64,000 nt of DNA from Arthrobacter zhaoxinii (lineage in GTDB: Bacteria; Actinomycetota; Actinomycetes; Actinomycetales; Micrococcaceae). The stretch covers positions 2,232,001-2,296,000 of the forward strand of contig NZ_CP104275.1 in the NCBI RefSeq assembly GCF_025244925.1, in the 5' to 3' direction. The first letter of the stretch is position 1. The number at the start of each line of letters is the position of its first letter. The notes beneath the pieces were generated by a model. The model was not told where the DNA came from. It was given only the letters and a program-made list of their open reading frames with translations, and did no database searches. The position numbers were made by a program, and so were the translations under genes. This document shows, piece after piece, positions 26,998 through 35,464 of the stretch.

Positions 26998-27474
26998 ATG
27001 AAGTTCTATGCGTTACCCGCAGTACTCGCACTTTCCGCAGTCGCCGCCACCGGCTGCAGTCCGGTGGCCAATGTCGATTCGGCCCCGGACGCCGCCAACC
27101 CCGACTGCGCCGCCGTGATGGTGGCCCTGCCGGACGAGATGGCGGGTTACGCGCTGCGGGACACGGACAGCCAGTCGACGGCGGCCTGGGGCAATCCGTC
27201 CCGGGCAATCCTCAAGTGCGGCGTCCCGGTCCCCGGGCCGACCACCGATCCGTGCGCCGAAGTGAACGGCGTTGACTGGATCCTGCGCGAAGGCGAAGAC
27301 ACCTGGACCGCCACCACCTACGGCCGGGAGCCGGCGGTGGAGGTGATGTTCGATCCGAACGAGGTGGCGTCGTCCACCGTCCTGGTCCAGCTGCAGAACG
27401 CAGTGTCCAACATCGAACCCACCCGCCAGTGCCTGAGCCCCGAGGACACCCTGGAGCTCGAGCAGCAGGGTTAG
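26998..27474 (+). CDS. DUF3515-type lipoprotein
   Basis: The 158-residue product begins MKFYALPAVLALSAVAATGC, a short signal peptide ending in a lipobox-like ATGC, so it is probably a lipoprotein. The mature part has paired cysteines and the segments AILKCGVPVPGPTTDPC and VNGVDWILREG, typical of the actinobacterial DUF3515 family. No function is known. The ATG at 26998 is chosen because the open frame upstream lies in the divergent promoter region of the LCP gene and lacks a leader. Its TAG overlaps the TAA of the convergent ddl gene (shared TTAG at 27471-27474). Confidence 0.75.
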   Translation: MKFYALPAVLALSAVAATGCSPVANVDSAPDAANPDCAAVMVALPDEMAGYALRDTDSQSTAAWGNPSRAILKCGVPVPGPTTDPCAEVNGVDWILREGEDTWTATTYGREPAVEVMFDPNEVASSTVLVQLQNAVSNIEPTRQCLSPEDTLELEQQG

Positions 27475-28628
27475 CGCAGCCCGGTCTTCCGGGCCAGGGC
27501 GAGCGAGATCAGTTCGTCGATCAGCTCGCTGTACGGCAGACCGGACTTGGCCCACATCTGCGGGTACATGCTGATGGGGGTGAACCCGGGCATGGTGTTG
27601 ATCTCGTTGATGATCAGCTGGCCGTCCGGGGTGTAGAAGAAGTCCACCCGGGACAGGCCTTCGCCGCCCACGGACTCGAATGCGGTGCCGGCGAGACTGC
27701 GGACCCGGGCGGTGATATCTGCGGGCAGGTCGGCCGGGCAGCTCAGCTCTGCGGCTGCACCGTCCACGTATTTGGCTTCGAAGTCATACCAGTCATGGCC
27801 GCCGTCGCGCACGGCAACTTCGCCGGGCTGGCTGGTGCGCGGGTCCTCGGTCCCCCGCCCCTGCAGGACGGCCACTTCAATTTCCCGACCGGTGATCCCG
27901 GCTTCCACCACAACCTTGGGATCGTGCAGGCGTGCGGCTTCAATGGCGGCCGGAAGTTCCGCGGCATCGGTGACGCGGGTGATGCCCATGGAGGAACCGG
28001 CGCGTGCCGGCTTCACGAACAGCGGGAAGTCCAGGGCACCGGCGCGGTCCAGGCAGGCCTGCGGATCCCGCAGCCACTGCCGGTCGGTGATGACCTCGTA
28101 GGGACCTACGGTCAGGCCCGCGGCTTCGAAGACCACCTTCATATAGTGCTTGTCCATACCCACGGCCGATGCCAGCACGCCGGCACCTACGTACCGCACG
28201 TCGGCCATTTCCAGCATGCCCTGCAGGGTGCCGTCCTCGCCGAAAGGTCCGTGCAGCAGCGGCAGCACGACGTCCACCGCGCCGAGGCTCCGGGGCAGGC
28301 TGCCGGCAGCGTGGGCCACGAGTTCCCTGTTGCCGTCCTGGGATGAGAGCACCACGGATTCCTCCGACACGGGAACCTCGGGCAGGGTGGCGGCGCGCAG
28401 GGACCATTCCGCCGGATCCGCCGAGACGAGGCTCCACTGGCCGTTCTTCGCAATGCCGATGGGCACGACGTCGTACTTTGTCGTATCGATGGCCTGCAGC
28501 ACTCCTGCTGCAGTCACGCAGCTGACGGCATGCTCGCTGGAACGTCCGCCGAACAGGACGGCCACCCGGGGGCGGGCGCCTCCGGGACGGTCCGTTGCGG
28601 CAGCGGCGGGCAGGGGTTCAACAGTCAC
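27471..28628 (-). CDS. ddl: D-alanine--D-alanine ligase
   Basis: The 385-residue ATP-grasp enzyme joins two D-Ala for peptidoglycan precursors in the cytoplasm. It has RVAVLFGGRSSEHAVSC, the HGPFGEDGTLQG loop, FVKPARAGSSMGITRV and the metal-binding DFFYTPDGQLIINEINTMPG. The GTG at 28628 overlaps the gpsA stop (GTGA), which implies coupled translation. It is last in the murA-plsC-gpsA-ddl series, a common actinobacterial order. Length is normal. Confidence 0.95.
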   Translation of the reverse strand: MTVEPLPAAAATDRPGGARPRVAVLFGGRSSEHAVSCVTAAGVLQAIDTTKYDVVPIGIAKNGQWSLVSADPAEWSLRAATLPEVPVSEESVVLSSQDGNRELVAHAAGSLPRSLGAVDVVLPLLHGPFGEDGTLQGMLEMADVRYVGAGVLASAVGMDKHYMKVVFEAAGLTVGPYEVITDRQWLRDPQACLDRAGALDFPLFVKPARAGSSMGITRVTDAAELPAAIEAARLHDPKVVVEAGITGREIEVAVLQGRGTEDPRTSQPGEVAVRDGGHDWYDFEAKYVDGAAAELSCPADLPADITARVRSLAGTAFESVGGEGLSRVDFFYTPDGQLIINEINTMPGFTPISMYPQMWAKSGLPYSELIDELISLALARKTGLR

Positions 28629-29668
28629 GGGGCGGACACACCTTCGGATTTCAGTTCTCGGGCCAGCAACCGCGGGCCCAGTTCATCAACAGTAATGACG
28701 CCCTGCAGTACGGCGACGACGTTCTCGGTAATCGGCATGTACACGCCGAGCTGGGTGGCACGGTCCAGCACGGCCTGCGCGGACTTGATGCCCTCGGCTG
28801 TCTGGGTCATGGACGCGTTGACTTCCGCCAGGCTCAGGCCCTGGGCCAGCAGCGTGCCGGCGGTGTGGTTGCGTGACAGCGGCGAGGAGCAGGTGGCAAT
28901 CAGGTCACCCATCCCGGCGAGGCCGGCCATGGTCTCGGCGTTGCCGCCCAGGGCCAGGGCGAGGCGGGTGGTTTCCGCCAGGCCGCGGGTCATGACCGAC
29001 GCCTTGGTGTTGTCGCCCATCTTCCTGCCGTCGCAGATTCCCACCGCGAGGGCAATGACGTTCTTGACGATGCCGCCGATCTCCGTGCCCACCACGTCCA
29101 CGTTGGTGTAGGGACGGAAGTAAGGCGCAGTGCAGGCCTCGGCGATCCAGGCGGCGGTGTCCAGATCGGTGCACGCCACCACGGACGCGGTGGGCTCCTG
29201 CCGGGCAATCTCCATGGCGAGGTTCGGGCCGGAAACCACGGCAATGCGTTCGGCGGGCAGCCCTAGTTCCTCGGCGATCACCTGGCTCATCCGGGCGTCG
29301 GTTCCCCGCTCGAGGCCCTTCATCAGCGATACGACGACGGCGTCGGCGGGAATGAGGCCCGCAACGTCTCGAAGCTGGGCGCGCAGGGACTGTGCCGGAA
29401 CCGCAAGGACGACAATCTCCGCTCCGGCCAGCACCTCGGCAAGGTCCGTGGAGGCGCGCAGATTGGCGGGCAGGACGGTGTCCTTGAGGTACTGGGTGTT
29501 GCGGTGCCTGCTGTTGATGTCCTCGGCCACTTCGGGGCGCCGGGCCCAGAGCCGGACATCGGTGCCGCGTTCGGCGCCGGAGTCGGCGGCGATCTTGGCG
29601 AAGGCGGTACCCCAGCTTCCGGCACCAAGGACGGCGACGACGGCGGGGTGTTCACTGCGGGCGGTCAC
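28625..29668 (-). CDS. gpsA: Glycerol-3-phosphate dehydrogenase [NAD(P)+]
   Basis: The 347-residue enzyme reduces dihydroxyacetone phosphate to sn-glycerol-3-phosphate for phospholipids, and indirectly for glycerol-phosphate polymers. The N-terminus has VAVLGAGSWGTAFA for NAD(P)H; catalytic-domain motifs include SLMKGLERGT, VSGPNLAMEIARQEPTA and EIGGIVKNVIALAVGI with the essential Lys. The GTG at 29668 overlaps the plsC stop. It sits between plsC and ddl, and its product feeds the acyltransferase step encoded just upstream. Confidence 0.96.
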   Translation of the reverse strand: MTARSEHPAVVAVLGAGSWGTAFAKIAADSGAERGTDVRLWARRPEVAEDINSRHRNTQYLKDTVLPANLRASTDLAEVLAGAEIVVLAVPAQSLRAQLRDVAGLIPADAVVVSLMKGLERGTDARMSQVIAEELGLPAERIAVVSGPNLAMEIARQEPTASVVACTDLDTAAWIAEACTAPYFRPYTNVDVVGTEIGGIVKNVIALAVGICDGRKMGDNTKASVMTRGLAETTRLALALGGNAETMAGLAGMGDLIATCSSPLSRNHTAGTLLAQGLSLAEVNASMTQTAEGIKSAQAVLDRATQLGVYMPITENVVAVLQGVITVDELGPRLLARELKSEGVSAP

Positions 29669-30459
29669 TGGCCGGCCTCCGGTTCGGTTGGTGGAGTTTC
29701 TGCGCCGGATCCGCCGGTTCGGTTTTCAAACGAGCGGCCTACCTGGCGCTGGCCTTTGGCCACCGGGTTCCACCGCTCGGTGGGCGGCTGGGCGCCGCGG
29801 AGCTTGGAGACCATATCCGTCAGGTCGGACATAATCCGCTCCGTAGCGGCATCCAGCACCGCTTTGCTGACGGGCAGGCCCGCGAATTCGGACAGGTCCA
29901 CCGGCTTGCCGACCACCAGCCGCACCCGCTTGCGCGGGAACAGCTTGGGGAACTTGGCGTAGCGCGGGAACGCGTCCTGCGCACCCCAATGGGCAATAGG
30001 GACAACGGGGGCACCGGTCTGCAGGGCCAGCCGCGCCGCCCCGGTCCGGCCCTTCATCGGCCAGAGATCGGGATCCCGGGTGAGCGTGCCTTCCGGGTAG
30101 ATCACCAGGGTGCGCCCCGCTGCCAGGGCCGCGCGGGCGGCGTCCAGGGAGCCGGCGGCCCCGGTGGTAATCCGTTCCACCGGGACCTGGTTCGTAGCGG
30201 ACAGCGCCGGTCCCAGCACAGGCACCTTGAAGAGCGACGCCTTCGCCAGGAAGTGCGGCGACCGGCCCTGGTTGTACAGGAAGTGCCCCACCACCACCGG
30301 ATCGATTTCAGTCACGTGGTTAGGGCAGACAATGAAGCCCGGATCCCGGGGCAGGTTCTCCGCCCCTTGCCACTGCTTTTTCAGGAAGATGTTGAATACC
30401 GGCCGGAGAGACCCGGCGAGCAGAGCAAAAACAACCCGTGACTTATTCGATTCCGTCAT
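29665..30459 (-). CDS. plsC: 1-acyl-sn-glycerol-3-phosphate acyltransferase
   Basis: The 264-residue PlsC/LPLAT enzyme acylates lysophosphatidic acid at the membrane. The H-x4-D catalytic motif is NHVTEIDP, the substrate-binding motif is VIYPEGTLTRD, and VVPIAHWGAQ follows. The C-terminal ~40 residues are charged, Pro/Gly-rich and probably disordered. The ATG at 30459 lies 9 nt after the murA stop, and the gene is coupled to gpsA by a GTGA overlap. Confidence 0.92.
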   Translation of the reverse strand: MTESNKSRVVFALLAGSLRPVFNIFLKKQWQGAENLPRDPGFIVCPNHVTEIDPVVVGHFLYNQGRSPHFLAKASLFKVPVLGPALSATNQVPVERITTGAAGSLDAARAALAAGRTLVIYPEGTLTRDPDLWPMKGRTGAARLALQTGAPVVPIAHWGAQDAFPRYAKFPKLFPRKRVRLVVGKPVDLSEFAGLPVSKAVLDAATERIMSDLTDMVSKLRGAQPPTERWNPVAKGQRQVGRSFENRTGGSGAETPPTEPEAGQ

Positions 30460-30468
30460 TCCGTCAGG

Positions 30469-31809
30469 CTACCGGAGTCCGGCAGATACGCCGGAAGCGA
30501 CGTCAAAGTCCGCTCCGAGTCCCTCAAGCTTGCCCTGGAAGTGCTCGTAACCGCGGTTGATCAGCTCAATGCCGGTCACCCGCGAGGTGCCCTCGGCTGC
30601 CAACGCCGCGATGAGGTGGCTGAAACCGCCGCGCAGGTCCGGGATGTCAATCTCGGCGCCGCGCAGCTGCACGGAGCCGGCGATGACCGCCGAGTGCAGG
30701 AAGTTCCGCTGGCCGAAGCGGCACGGGACGCTGCCCAGGCACTCACGGTGCACCTGGATGTTGGCGCCCATCCGGATCAGTGCGTCGGTGAAACCGAAGC
30801 GGTTCTCGTACACGGTTTCATGCACGATGGACACACCCTCGGCCTGGGTCAGCGCAACCACCAGGGGCTGCTGCCAGTCGGTCATGAAGCCGGGGTGCAC
30901 GTCGGTTTCCAGGACGAGCGGGTTCAGGGCGCCGCCCGGGTGGTAGAACCGGATGCCGCCGTCGTCGACGTCGAACGCGCCGCCGATTTTGCGGTAGGTG
31001 TTCAGGAACGCGGTGAGGTCCTTCTGCTCCGCACCCTCCACGTAGATGTCGCCCTTGGTGACGAGGGCTGCGGAAGCCCAGGAAGCGGCCTCATTGCGGT
31101 CCGGAAGCGCCCGGTGGTTGTAGCCGGTCAGCTCGGAGACGCCCTCGATGCGGATGACGCGGTCCGTCTGCACGGAGATGATGGCGCCCATCTTCTGCAG
31201 GATGGCGATCAGGTCCATGATTTCCGGTTCCACGGCTGCACCGCGGAGTTCGGTGATGCCGACGGCCCTCACAGCGGTCAGGAGCACCTGTTCGGTGGCT
31301 CCGACGCTCGGGTAGGGCAGCTCCAGCTTGGCGCCGCTGAGGCCCTTGGGGGCGGAGATGGAAATGCCGCCGGGGCGCTTTTCCACCACGGCACCGAAGT
31401 TGCGCAGCATCTGCAGGTGGTAGTCGATGGGCCGGTCGCCTATTTTGCAGCCGCCGAGGTCCGGAATGAAGGCTTCACCCAGGCTGTGCATCAGGGGCCC
31501 GCAGAGCAGGATCGGGATGCGCGAATCGCCGGCGTGGGCGTCGATGTCCTTGGACGCCGCGGTCTTGGCGTTCGTCGGGTCCATGGTGAGGTCGCCGGTG
31601 ACGGGGTCCTTGGTGACCTCGACGCCGTGCAGCTGCAGCAGGGACGTCACCACCTCAACGTCCTTGATTTCCGGAACGTTGCGCAGTGTGGACGGGCCGT
31701 TGCCAAGCAGGGCCGCAACCATCGCCTTGGGGACCAGATTTTTCGCCCCGCGGACCGGTACCTTCCCGGAGAGAGGAACACCGCCTCGGATGGTGAGGAC
31801 GCTACCCAT
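30469..31809 (-). CDS. murA: UDP-N-acetylglucosamine 1-carboxyvinyltransferase
   Basis: The 446-residue enzyme performs the first committed step of peptidoglycan synthesis, transferring enolpyruvate from PEP to UDP-GlcNAc. VRGAKNLVPKAMVAALL contains the catalytic Lys. The active-site loop GGCKIGDRPIDYHL keeps the Cys that fosfomycin targets, so no built-in resistance change is visible there. The ATG at 31809 is chosen because AGG lies 5 nt upstream and the protein then begins at the family start (MGSVLTIRGG); the open frame upstream is only leader. It is first in the murA-plsC-gpsA-ddl run. Confidence 0.95.
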   Translation of the reverse strand: MGSVLTIRGGVPLSGKVPVRGAKNLVPKAMVAALLGNGPSTLRNVPEIKDVEVVTSLLQLHGVEVTKDPVTGDLTMDPTNAKTAASKDIDAHAGDSRIPILLCGPLMHSLGEAFIPDLGGCKIGDRPIDYHLQMLRNFGAVVEKRPGGISISAPKGLSGAKLELPYPSVGATEQVLLTAVRAVGITELRGAAVEPEIMDLIAILQKMGAIISVQTDRVIRIEGVSELTGYNHRALPDRNEAASWASAALVTKGDIYVEGAEQKDLTAFLNTYRKIGGAFDVDDGGIRFYHPGGALNPLVLETDVHPGFMTDWQQPLVVALTQAEGVSIVHETVYENRFGFTDALIRMGANIQVHRECLGSVPCRFGQRNFLHSAVIAGSVQLRGAEIDIPDLRGGFSHLIAALAAEGTSRVTGIELINRGYEHFQGKLEGLGADFDVASGVSAGLR

Positions 31810-32087
31810 GAACACCTGATTTCTTAAAATAGTTTGGCCCCGGAAGCAATAAGAGACTGCACTCAAGCATATGAGCAAGCGTCTGCTTACTGAAATAACT
31901 CCGCCTCTCCGGCGGGCAGCGCCGGTGTGATTCCGGTCATGTCCACCGCAGCGGAACGCGGATAGGCCCCGCCCGAAGGGGGGCCCATCCATGATATCGG
32001 GGCTGCAGGGAAGGCAGAAAACCGTCCGGAGCGCAAACCGGCAGCGTGCTGATCATCCCGGGGCCGGTCGGCTACGCCGGCGCTGCC

Positions 32088-32687
32088 TTACTGCAGGGCG
32101 GGGAGGGTTGCCGGCTTATAGGACGGGCGCACAGCTTCGAAGGCGGTGATCTCGGACTCGTGGCGCAGCGTCAGGGCAATGTCGTCCAACCCCTCCAGCA
32201 GGCGCCAGCGGGTGTACTCGTCAATCTCGAAAGGTGCCGTGACGCTGCCGCAGACGGCCGTCCGGGCCTGCAGGTCAACGGTCACTGCGGTTCCCGGGGA
32301 GTTTTCCAGGACCTTCCAGATGAGCTCGATATCGTCCTGTGCCACCTGGGCGGCGACGAGGCCCTGCTTGCCGGCGTTTCCGCGGAAGATATCGGCAAAG
32401 CGGGAGGAGAGCACGGCGCGGAAGCCGTAGTCCTTCAGGGCCCAGACGGCATGTTCGCGCGAGGATCCGGTACCGAAGTCGGGGCCGGCCACGAGGACGG
32501 AGCCCCGGCGGTAGGGTTCCCGGTTCAGGATGAAGTCCTCGTTCTTCCGCCAGCCGGCGAAGAGTGCGTCCTCGAACCCCGTGCGGGTGATCCGCTTGAG
32601 GTAGACCGCGGGAATGATCTGGTCCGTATCGACGTCGCTTTGGCGCAGCGGGACGCCGATACCGGTGTGCGTGGTGATTTTTTCCAT
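32088..32687 (-). CDS. leuD: 3-isopropylmalate dehydratase small subunit
   Basis: The 199-residue subunit pairs with LeuC to isomerise 2-isopropylmalate to 3-isopropylmalate in leucine synthesis. Swivel-domain motifs are [16 protein letters not shown] and [15 protein letters not shown], which contacts substrate. The ATG at 32687 has GGAGAA 5 nt upstream and lies 10 nt after the leuC stop. The Arg-rich open frame upstream overlaps leuC and is not used. Confidence 0.96.
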   Translation of the reverse strand: MEKITTHTGIGVPLRQSDVDTDQIIPAVYLKRITRTGFEDALFAGWRKNEDFILNREPYRRGSVLVAGPDFGTGSSREHAVWALKDYGFRAVLSSRFADIFRGNAGKQGLVAAQVAQDDIELIWKVLENSPGTAVTVDLQARTAVCGSVTAPFEIDEYTRWRLLEGLDDIALTLRHESEITAFEAVRPSYKPATLPALQ

Positions 32688-32697
32688 AACGGTTCTC

Positions 32698-34149
32698 CTA
32701 GGCTGCGGCGCCGGCGACGGCGCCCGGCAGCGGATCAAGGTCGGAGGGCGAGCTGAGGGTTCCCCGGACGGCCGTGGCGGCTGCCACCACCGGGGACACC
32801 AGGTGGGTCCGTCCGCCCTTGCCCTGCCGGCCCTCGAAATTGCGGTTGGAGGTGGAGGCGCAGCGCTCCCCCGGTTCGAGCTGGTCCGGGTTCATGCCCA
32901 GGCACATGGAGCAGCCGGCAAACCGCCATTCCGCGCCGAAGTCCTTGAACACCCGGTCCAGTCCTTCCGCCTCGGCCTCCAGCCGAACGCGTGCGGAGCC
33001 GGGCACCACCATCATCCGGACGGCGGGGTCCTTCTGCCGGCCGCGGATGATGTCCGCCGCTATCCGCAGGTCCTCGATGCGGCTGTTGGTACAGGACCCC
33101 AGGAAGACGGTGTCCACCCGGATGTCCTTCATGGGGGTGCCGGCGGCCAGATCCATGTAGGCCAGCGCGCGTTCGGCCGCGGCGCGTGCGTTCTCGTTGC
33201 TGAAGTCTTCGGGGGCAGGAACGGCTTCGGAGAGCGGGACGCCCTGCCCGGGGTTGGTTCCCCAGGTCACGAACGGCTCCAGCGTGTCGGCGTCGAGGAA
33301 GACCTCTGCGTCGAACTCGGCGTCTGCGTCCGTGGCCAGGGATTTCCAGTGTTCGACGGCGGCATCCCAGTCCCGGCCCTGCGGGGCGTGCGGGCGGTGC
33401 CGCAGGTAGGCGAACGTGGTTTCGTCCGGGGCAACCATTCCGGCACGCGCACCGGCTTCGATGGACATGTTGCAGATGGTCATCCGCGCTTCCATCGACA
33501 GCGCACGAATGGCCGAGCCCCGGTATTCCAGTACGTAGCCCTGCCCGCCGCCGGTGCCGATCCGGGCAATCACCGCCAGGATGATGTCCTTGGACGTGAC
33601 GCCGGGACGCAGCGTGCCTTCGACGTTGATGGCCATGGTCTTAAACGGCTTCAGTGACAGGGTCTGGGTGGCCATCACGTGTTCCACCTCGGAGGTGCCG
33701 ATACCCATCGCCAGCGCCCCGAACGCCCCGTGCGTGGAGGTGTGCGAATCGCCGCAGACCACGGTGAGTCCGGGCTGGGTCAGGCCCAGCTGCGGGCCCA
33801 CCACGTGGACAATGCCCTGCTCCGCATCTCCGAGCGAATGCAGCCGCACGCCGAATTCGGCGCAGTTGGCCCGCAGCGTTTCAATCTGGGTCCGGCTCAC
33901 CGGATCGGCAATGGGCTTATCTATGGCCAGTGTGGGCGTGTTGTGGTCCTCGGTGGCGATGGTCAGGTCCGGCCGGCGCAGTTGGCGGCCGGACAGCCGC
34001 AGCCCTTCGAAGGCCTGCGGCGAGGTGACTTCGTGGACGAGGTGGAGGTCGATATAGAGCAGGTCGGGAGCACCGTCCTCCCCCTTGCGGACCACATGCT
34101 CGTCCCACACTTTCTGTGCGAGTGTCCTGCCTGCCACGTGCTCACCCAT
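32698..34149 (-). CDS. leuC: 3-isopropylmalate dehydratase large subunit
   Basis: The 483-residue aconitase-family subunit carries the [4Fe-4S] cluster. Cluster cysteines lie in [13 protein letters not shown] and [14 protein letters not shown]. Other motifs are [20 protein letters not shown] and [16 protein letters not shown]. The ATG at 34149 has GAGGGG upstream. It is co-transcribed with leuD and divergent from the IclR-type regulator, with a shared 111-nt control region holding an inverted repeat that is the likely operator. Confidence 0.97.
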   Translation of the reverse strand: MGEHVAGRTLAQKVWDEHVVRKGEDGAPDLLYIDLHLVHEVTSPQAFEGLRLSGRQLRRPDLTIATEDHNTPTLAIDKPIADPVSRTQIETLRANCAEFGVRLHSLGDAEQGIVHVVGPQLGLTQPGLTVVCGDSHTSTHGAFGALAMGIGTSEVEHVMATQTLSLKPFKTMAINVEGTLRPGVTSKDIILAVIARIGTGGGQGYVLEYRGSAIRALSMEARMTICNMSIEAGARAGMVAPDETTFAYLRHRPHAPQGRDWDAAVEHWKSLATDADAEFDAEVFLDADTLEPFVTWGTNPGQGVPLSEAVPAPEDFSNENARAAAERALAYMDLAAGTPMKDIRVDTVFLGSCTNSRIEDLRIAADIIRGRQKDPAVRMMVVPGSARVRLEAEAEGLDRVFKDFGAEWRFAGCSMCLGMNPDQLEPGERCASTSNRNFEGRQGKGGRTHLVSPVVAAATAVRGTLSSPSDLDPLPGAVAGAAA

Positions 34150-34230
34150 ATCAGGTACCCCTCGTTGTGTTTCCCTGTGGCATTAAGAAAACCAGCCGAC
34201 GAGTGCGCTCCGCCACTTTTCCGATTTGCA

Positions 34231-34245
34231 TCTCAGATAGTGAGA
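34231..34245. promoter_or_regulatory. Probable IclR-type (LtbR/NdgR) operator
   Basis: TCTCA-GATAG-TGAGA is a perfect 5-bp inverted repeat with a 5-nt centre. It lies between leuC and the divergent regulator gene, 16 nt before the regulator ATG. Actinobacterial LtbR/NdgR proteins are known to control leuCD from this intergenic region. Its use here is inferred. Confidence 0.55.
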
Positions 34246-34260
34246 CGGCAGTATCAGTTT

Positions 34261-34980
34261 ATGGACACAGCGAGCGGGGTAGGCGTCATTGACAAAGCGG
34301 CCATGGTGCTGGATGCACTGGAGGCCGGGCCCACCACGCTGGCGCAGCTGGTTTCCGCCACGGGGCTTGCCCGCCCCACGGTGCACCGGCTGGCGCTTGC
34401 CCTGGTGCACCACCGGTTGGTGGGACGCGATATTCAGGGCCGCTTTGTCCTGGGCGGGCGCCTGGTGGAACTTGCCTCTGCGGCCGGCGAAGACCGGCTC
34501 ATTGCTTCGGCCGGGCCGGTGCTGCTGGCGCTGCGCGACGCTACGGGTGAAAGCTCCCAGGTGTTCCGGCGGCAGGGCGAATGGCGGGTCTGCGTTGCCT
34601 CCGCGGAGCGGCCCATCGGACTGCGGGACACCATTCCCGTGGGCACCCAGCTGTCCATGAAAGCCGGTTCCGCGGCGCAGTGCCTGCTCGCCTGGGAGGA
34701 CCATGACCGGCTCCTTGAAGGCCTGCACAATGCCCGATTCACCCCCACGGTCCTGGCCGGCGTCCGGCGCCGCGGCTGGGCGCAGAGCCTGGGCGAACGC
34801 GAACCGGGTGTCGCCTCCGTTTCCGCGCCGGTGCGCGGACCGTCCGGCCGGGTCATTGCCGCCGTCTCGATTTCCGGGCCGATCGAACGCCTCACCCGCC
34901 AGCCGGGCCGTGTCCACGCCGAAGTGGTGGCCAAGGCAGGAGCCCAGTTGACCGAGGCACTGCGCAAGAGCGGGGAGTAA
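34261..34980 (+). CDS. ltbR: IclR-family regulator of leucine biosynthesis (LtbR/NdgR type)
   Basis: The 239-residue regulator has an N-terminal winged helix (TTLAQLVSATGLARPTVHRL as recognition region) and a C-terminal effector domain with SSQVFRRQGEWRVCVASAER and GVASVSAPVRGPSGRVIAA. It is divergent from leuCD, exactly as LtbR of Corynebacterium and NdgR of Streptomyces, which act on leu, ilv and trp genes. The ATG at 34261 sets the family-normal length; an in-frame extension upstream would run through the operator and leuC. It probably represses leuCD and itself. The gene symbol rests on context and family. Confidence 0.82.
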   Translation: MDTASGVGVIDKAAMVLDALEAGPTTLAQLVSATGLARPTVHRLALALVHHRLVGRDIQGRFVLGGRLVELASAAGEDRLIASAGPVLLALRDATGESSQVFRRQGEWRVCVASAERPIGLRDTIPVGTQLSMKAGSAAQCLLAWEDHDRLLEGLHNARFTPTVLAGVRRRGWAQSLGEREPGVASVSAPVRGPSGRVIAAVSISGPIERLTRQPGRVHAEVVAKAGAQLTEALRKSGE

Positions 34981-35015
34981 CCCTATATTGGGAATCTCCA
35001 ACGCGGGAGGTTCCC

Positions 35016-35444
35016 ATGAAGCGGATGCGGGTGCTGTGGCACGTTGTCCGGATCTCCGGCGCCGACTACATTTTCACCGGCTTCCTGATTGTCCTCGGTG
35101 TTGCCAGCTTCCTGCTGCCGCGGCTCGAACCGGAATTCACCGATTTCGGCGACGGCCTCTGGTACCTGTTTGTTTCCTTCACCACCGTCGGTTTCGGCGA
35201 CTACGTGGCCACCGGTCCGGCCGGACGGATCATCACCGTGGTGGTGACCCTGTACGGAATCCTTGTGGTGGCCCTCATAACCGGCATCATCGTCGGCTTC
35301 TACACCGAGCTCCTTAAGGCCCGGGCCACCAACGCACTGGATGACTTCGTCAAAGAGCTCGAGCATCTGCCGGACCTGTCACGCGAACAGCTGCTGGACC
35401 TGGCCGAGCGGATCCGGAACCGGCGCATCTTCCCGGACTCCTGA
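35016..35444 (+). CDS. Small two-helix potassium channel
   Basis: The 142-residue protein has the pore-loop selectivity filter TTVGFGDY (TVGFG at 57-61) between two hydrophobic segments (~18-35 and ~70-92), as in KcsA-like channels. The C-terminal ~50 residues are charged and helical (LDDFVKELEHLPDLSREQLL), perhaps a coiled-coil tetramerisation tail. It lacks an N-terminal voltage sensor and an RCK domain. The ATG at 35016 has GGGAGG about 6 nt upstream. It is transcribed alone, 35 nt after the regulator gene. Confidence 0.88.
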   Translation: MKRMRVLWHVVRISGADYIFTGFLIVLGVASFLLPRLEPEFTDFGDGLWYLFVSFTTVGFGDYVATGPAGRIITVVVTLYGILVVALITGIIVGFYTELLKARATNALDDFVKELEHLPDLSREQLLDLAERIRNRRIFPDS

Positions 35445-35464
35445 GCAGCTGCGGCTCTGTACCG

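Noticed and set aside
30541-31827. Plus-strand open frame of 428 codons opposite murA
   Set aside because: murA is unambiguous and the frame is low in recognisable motifs.
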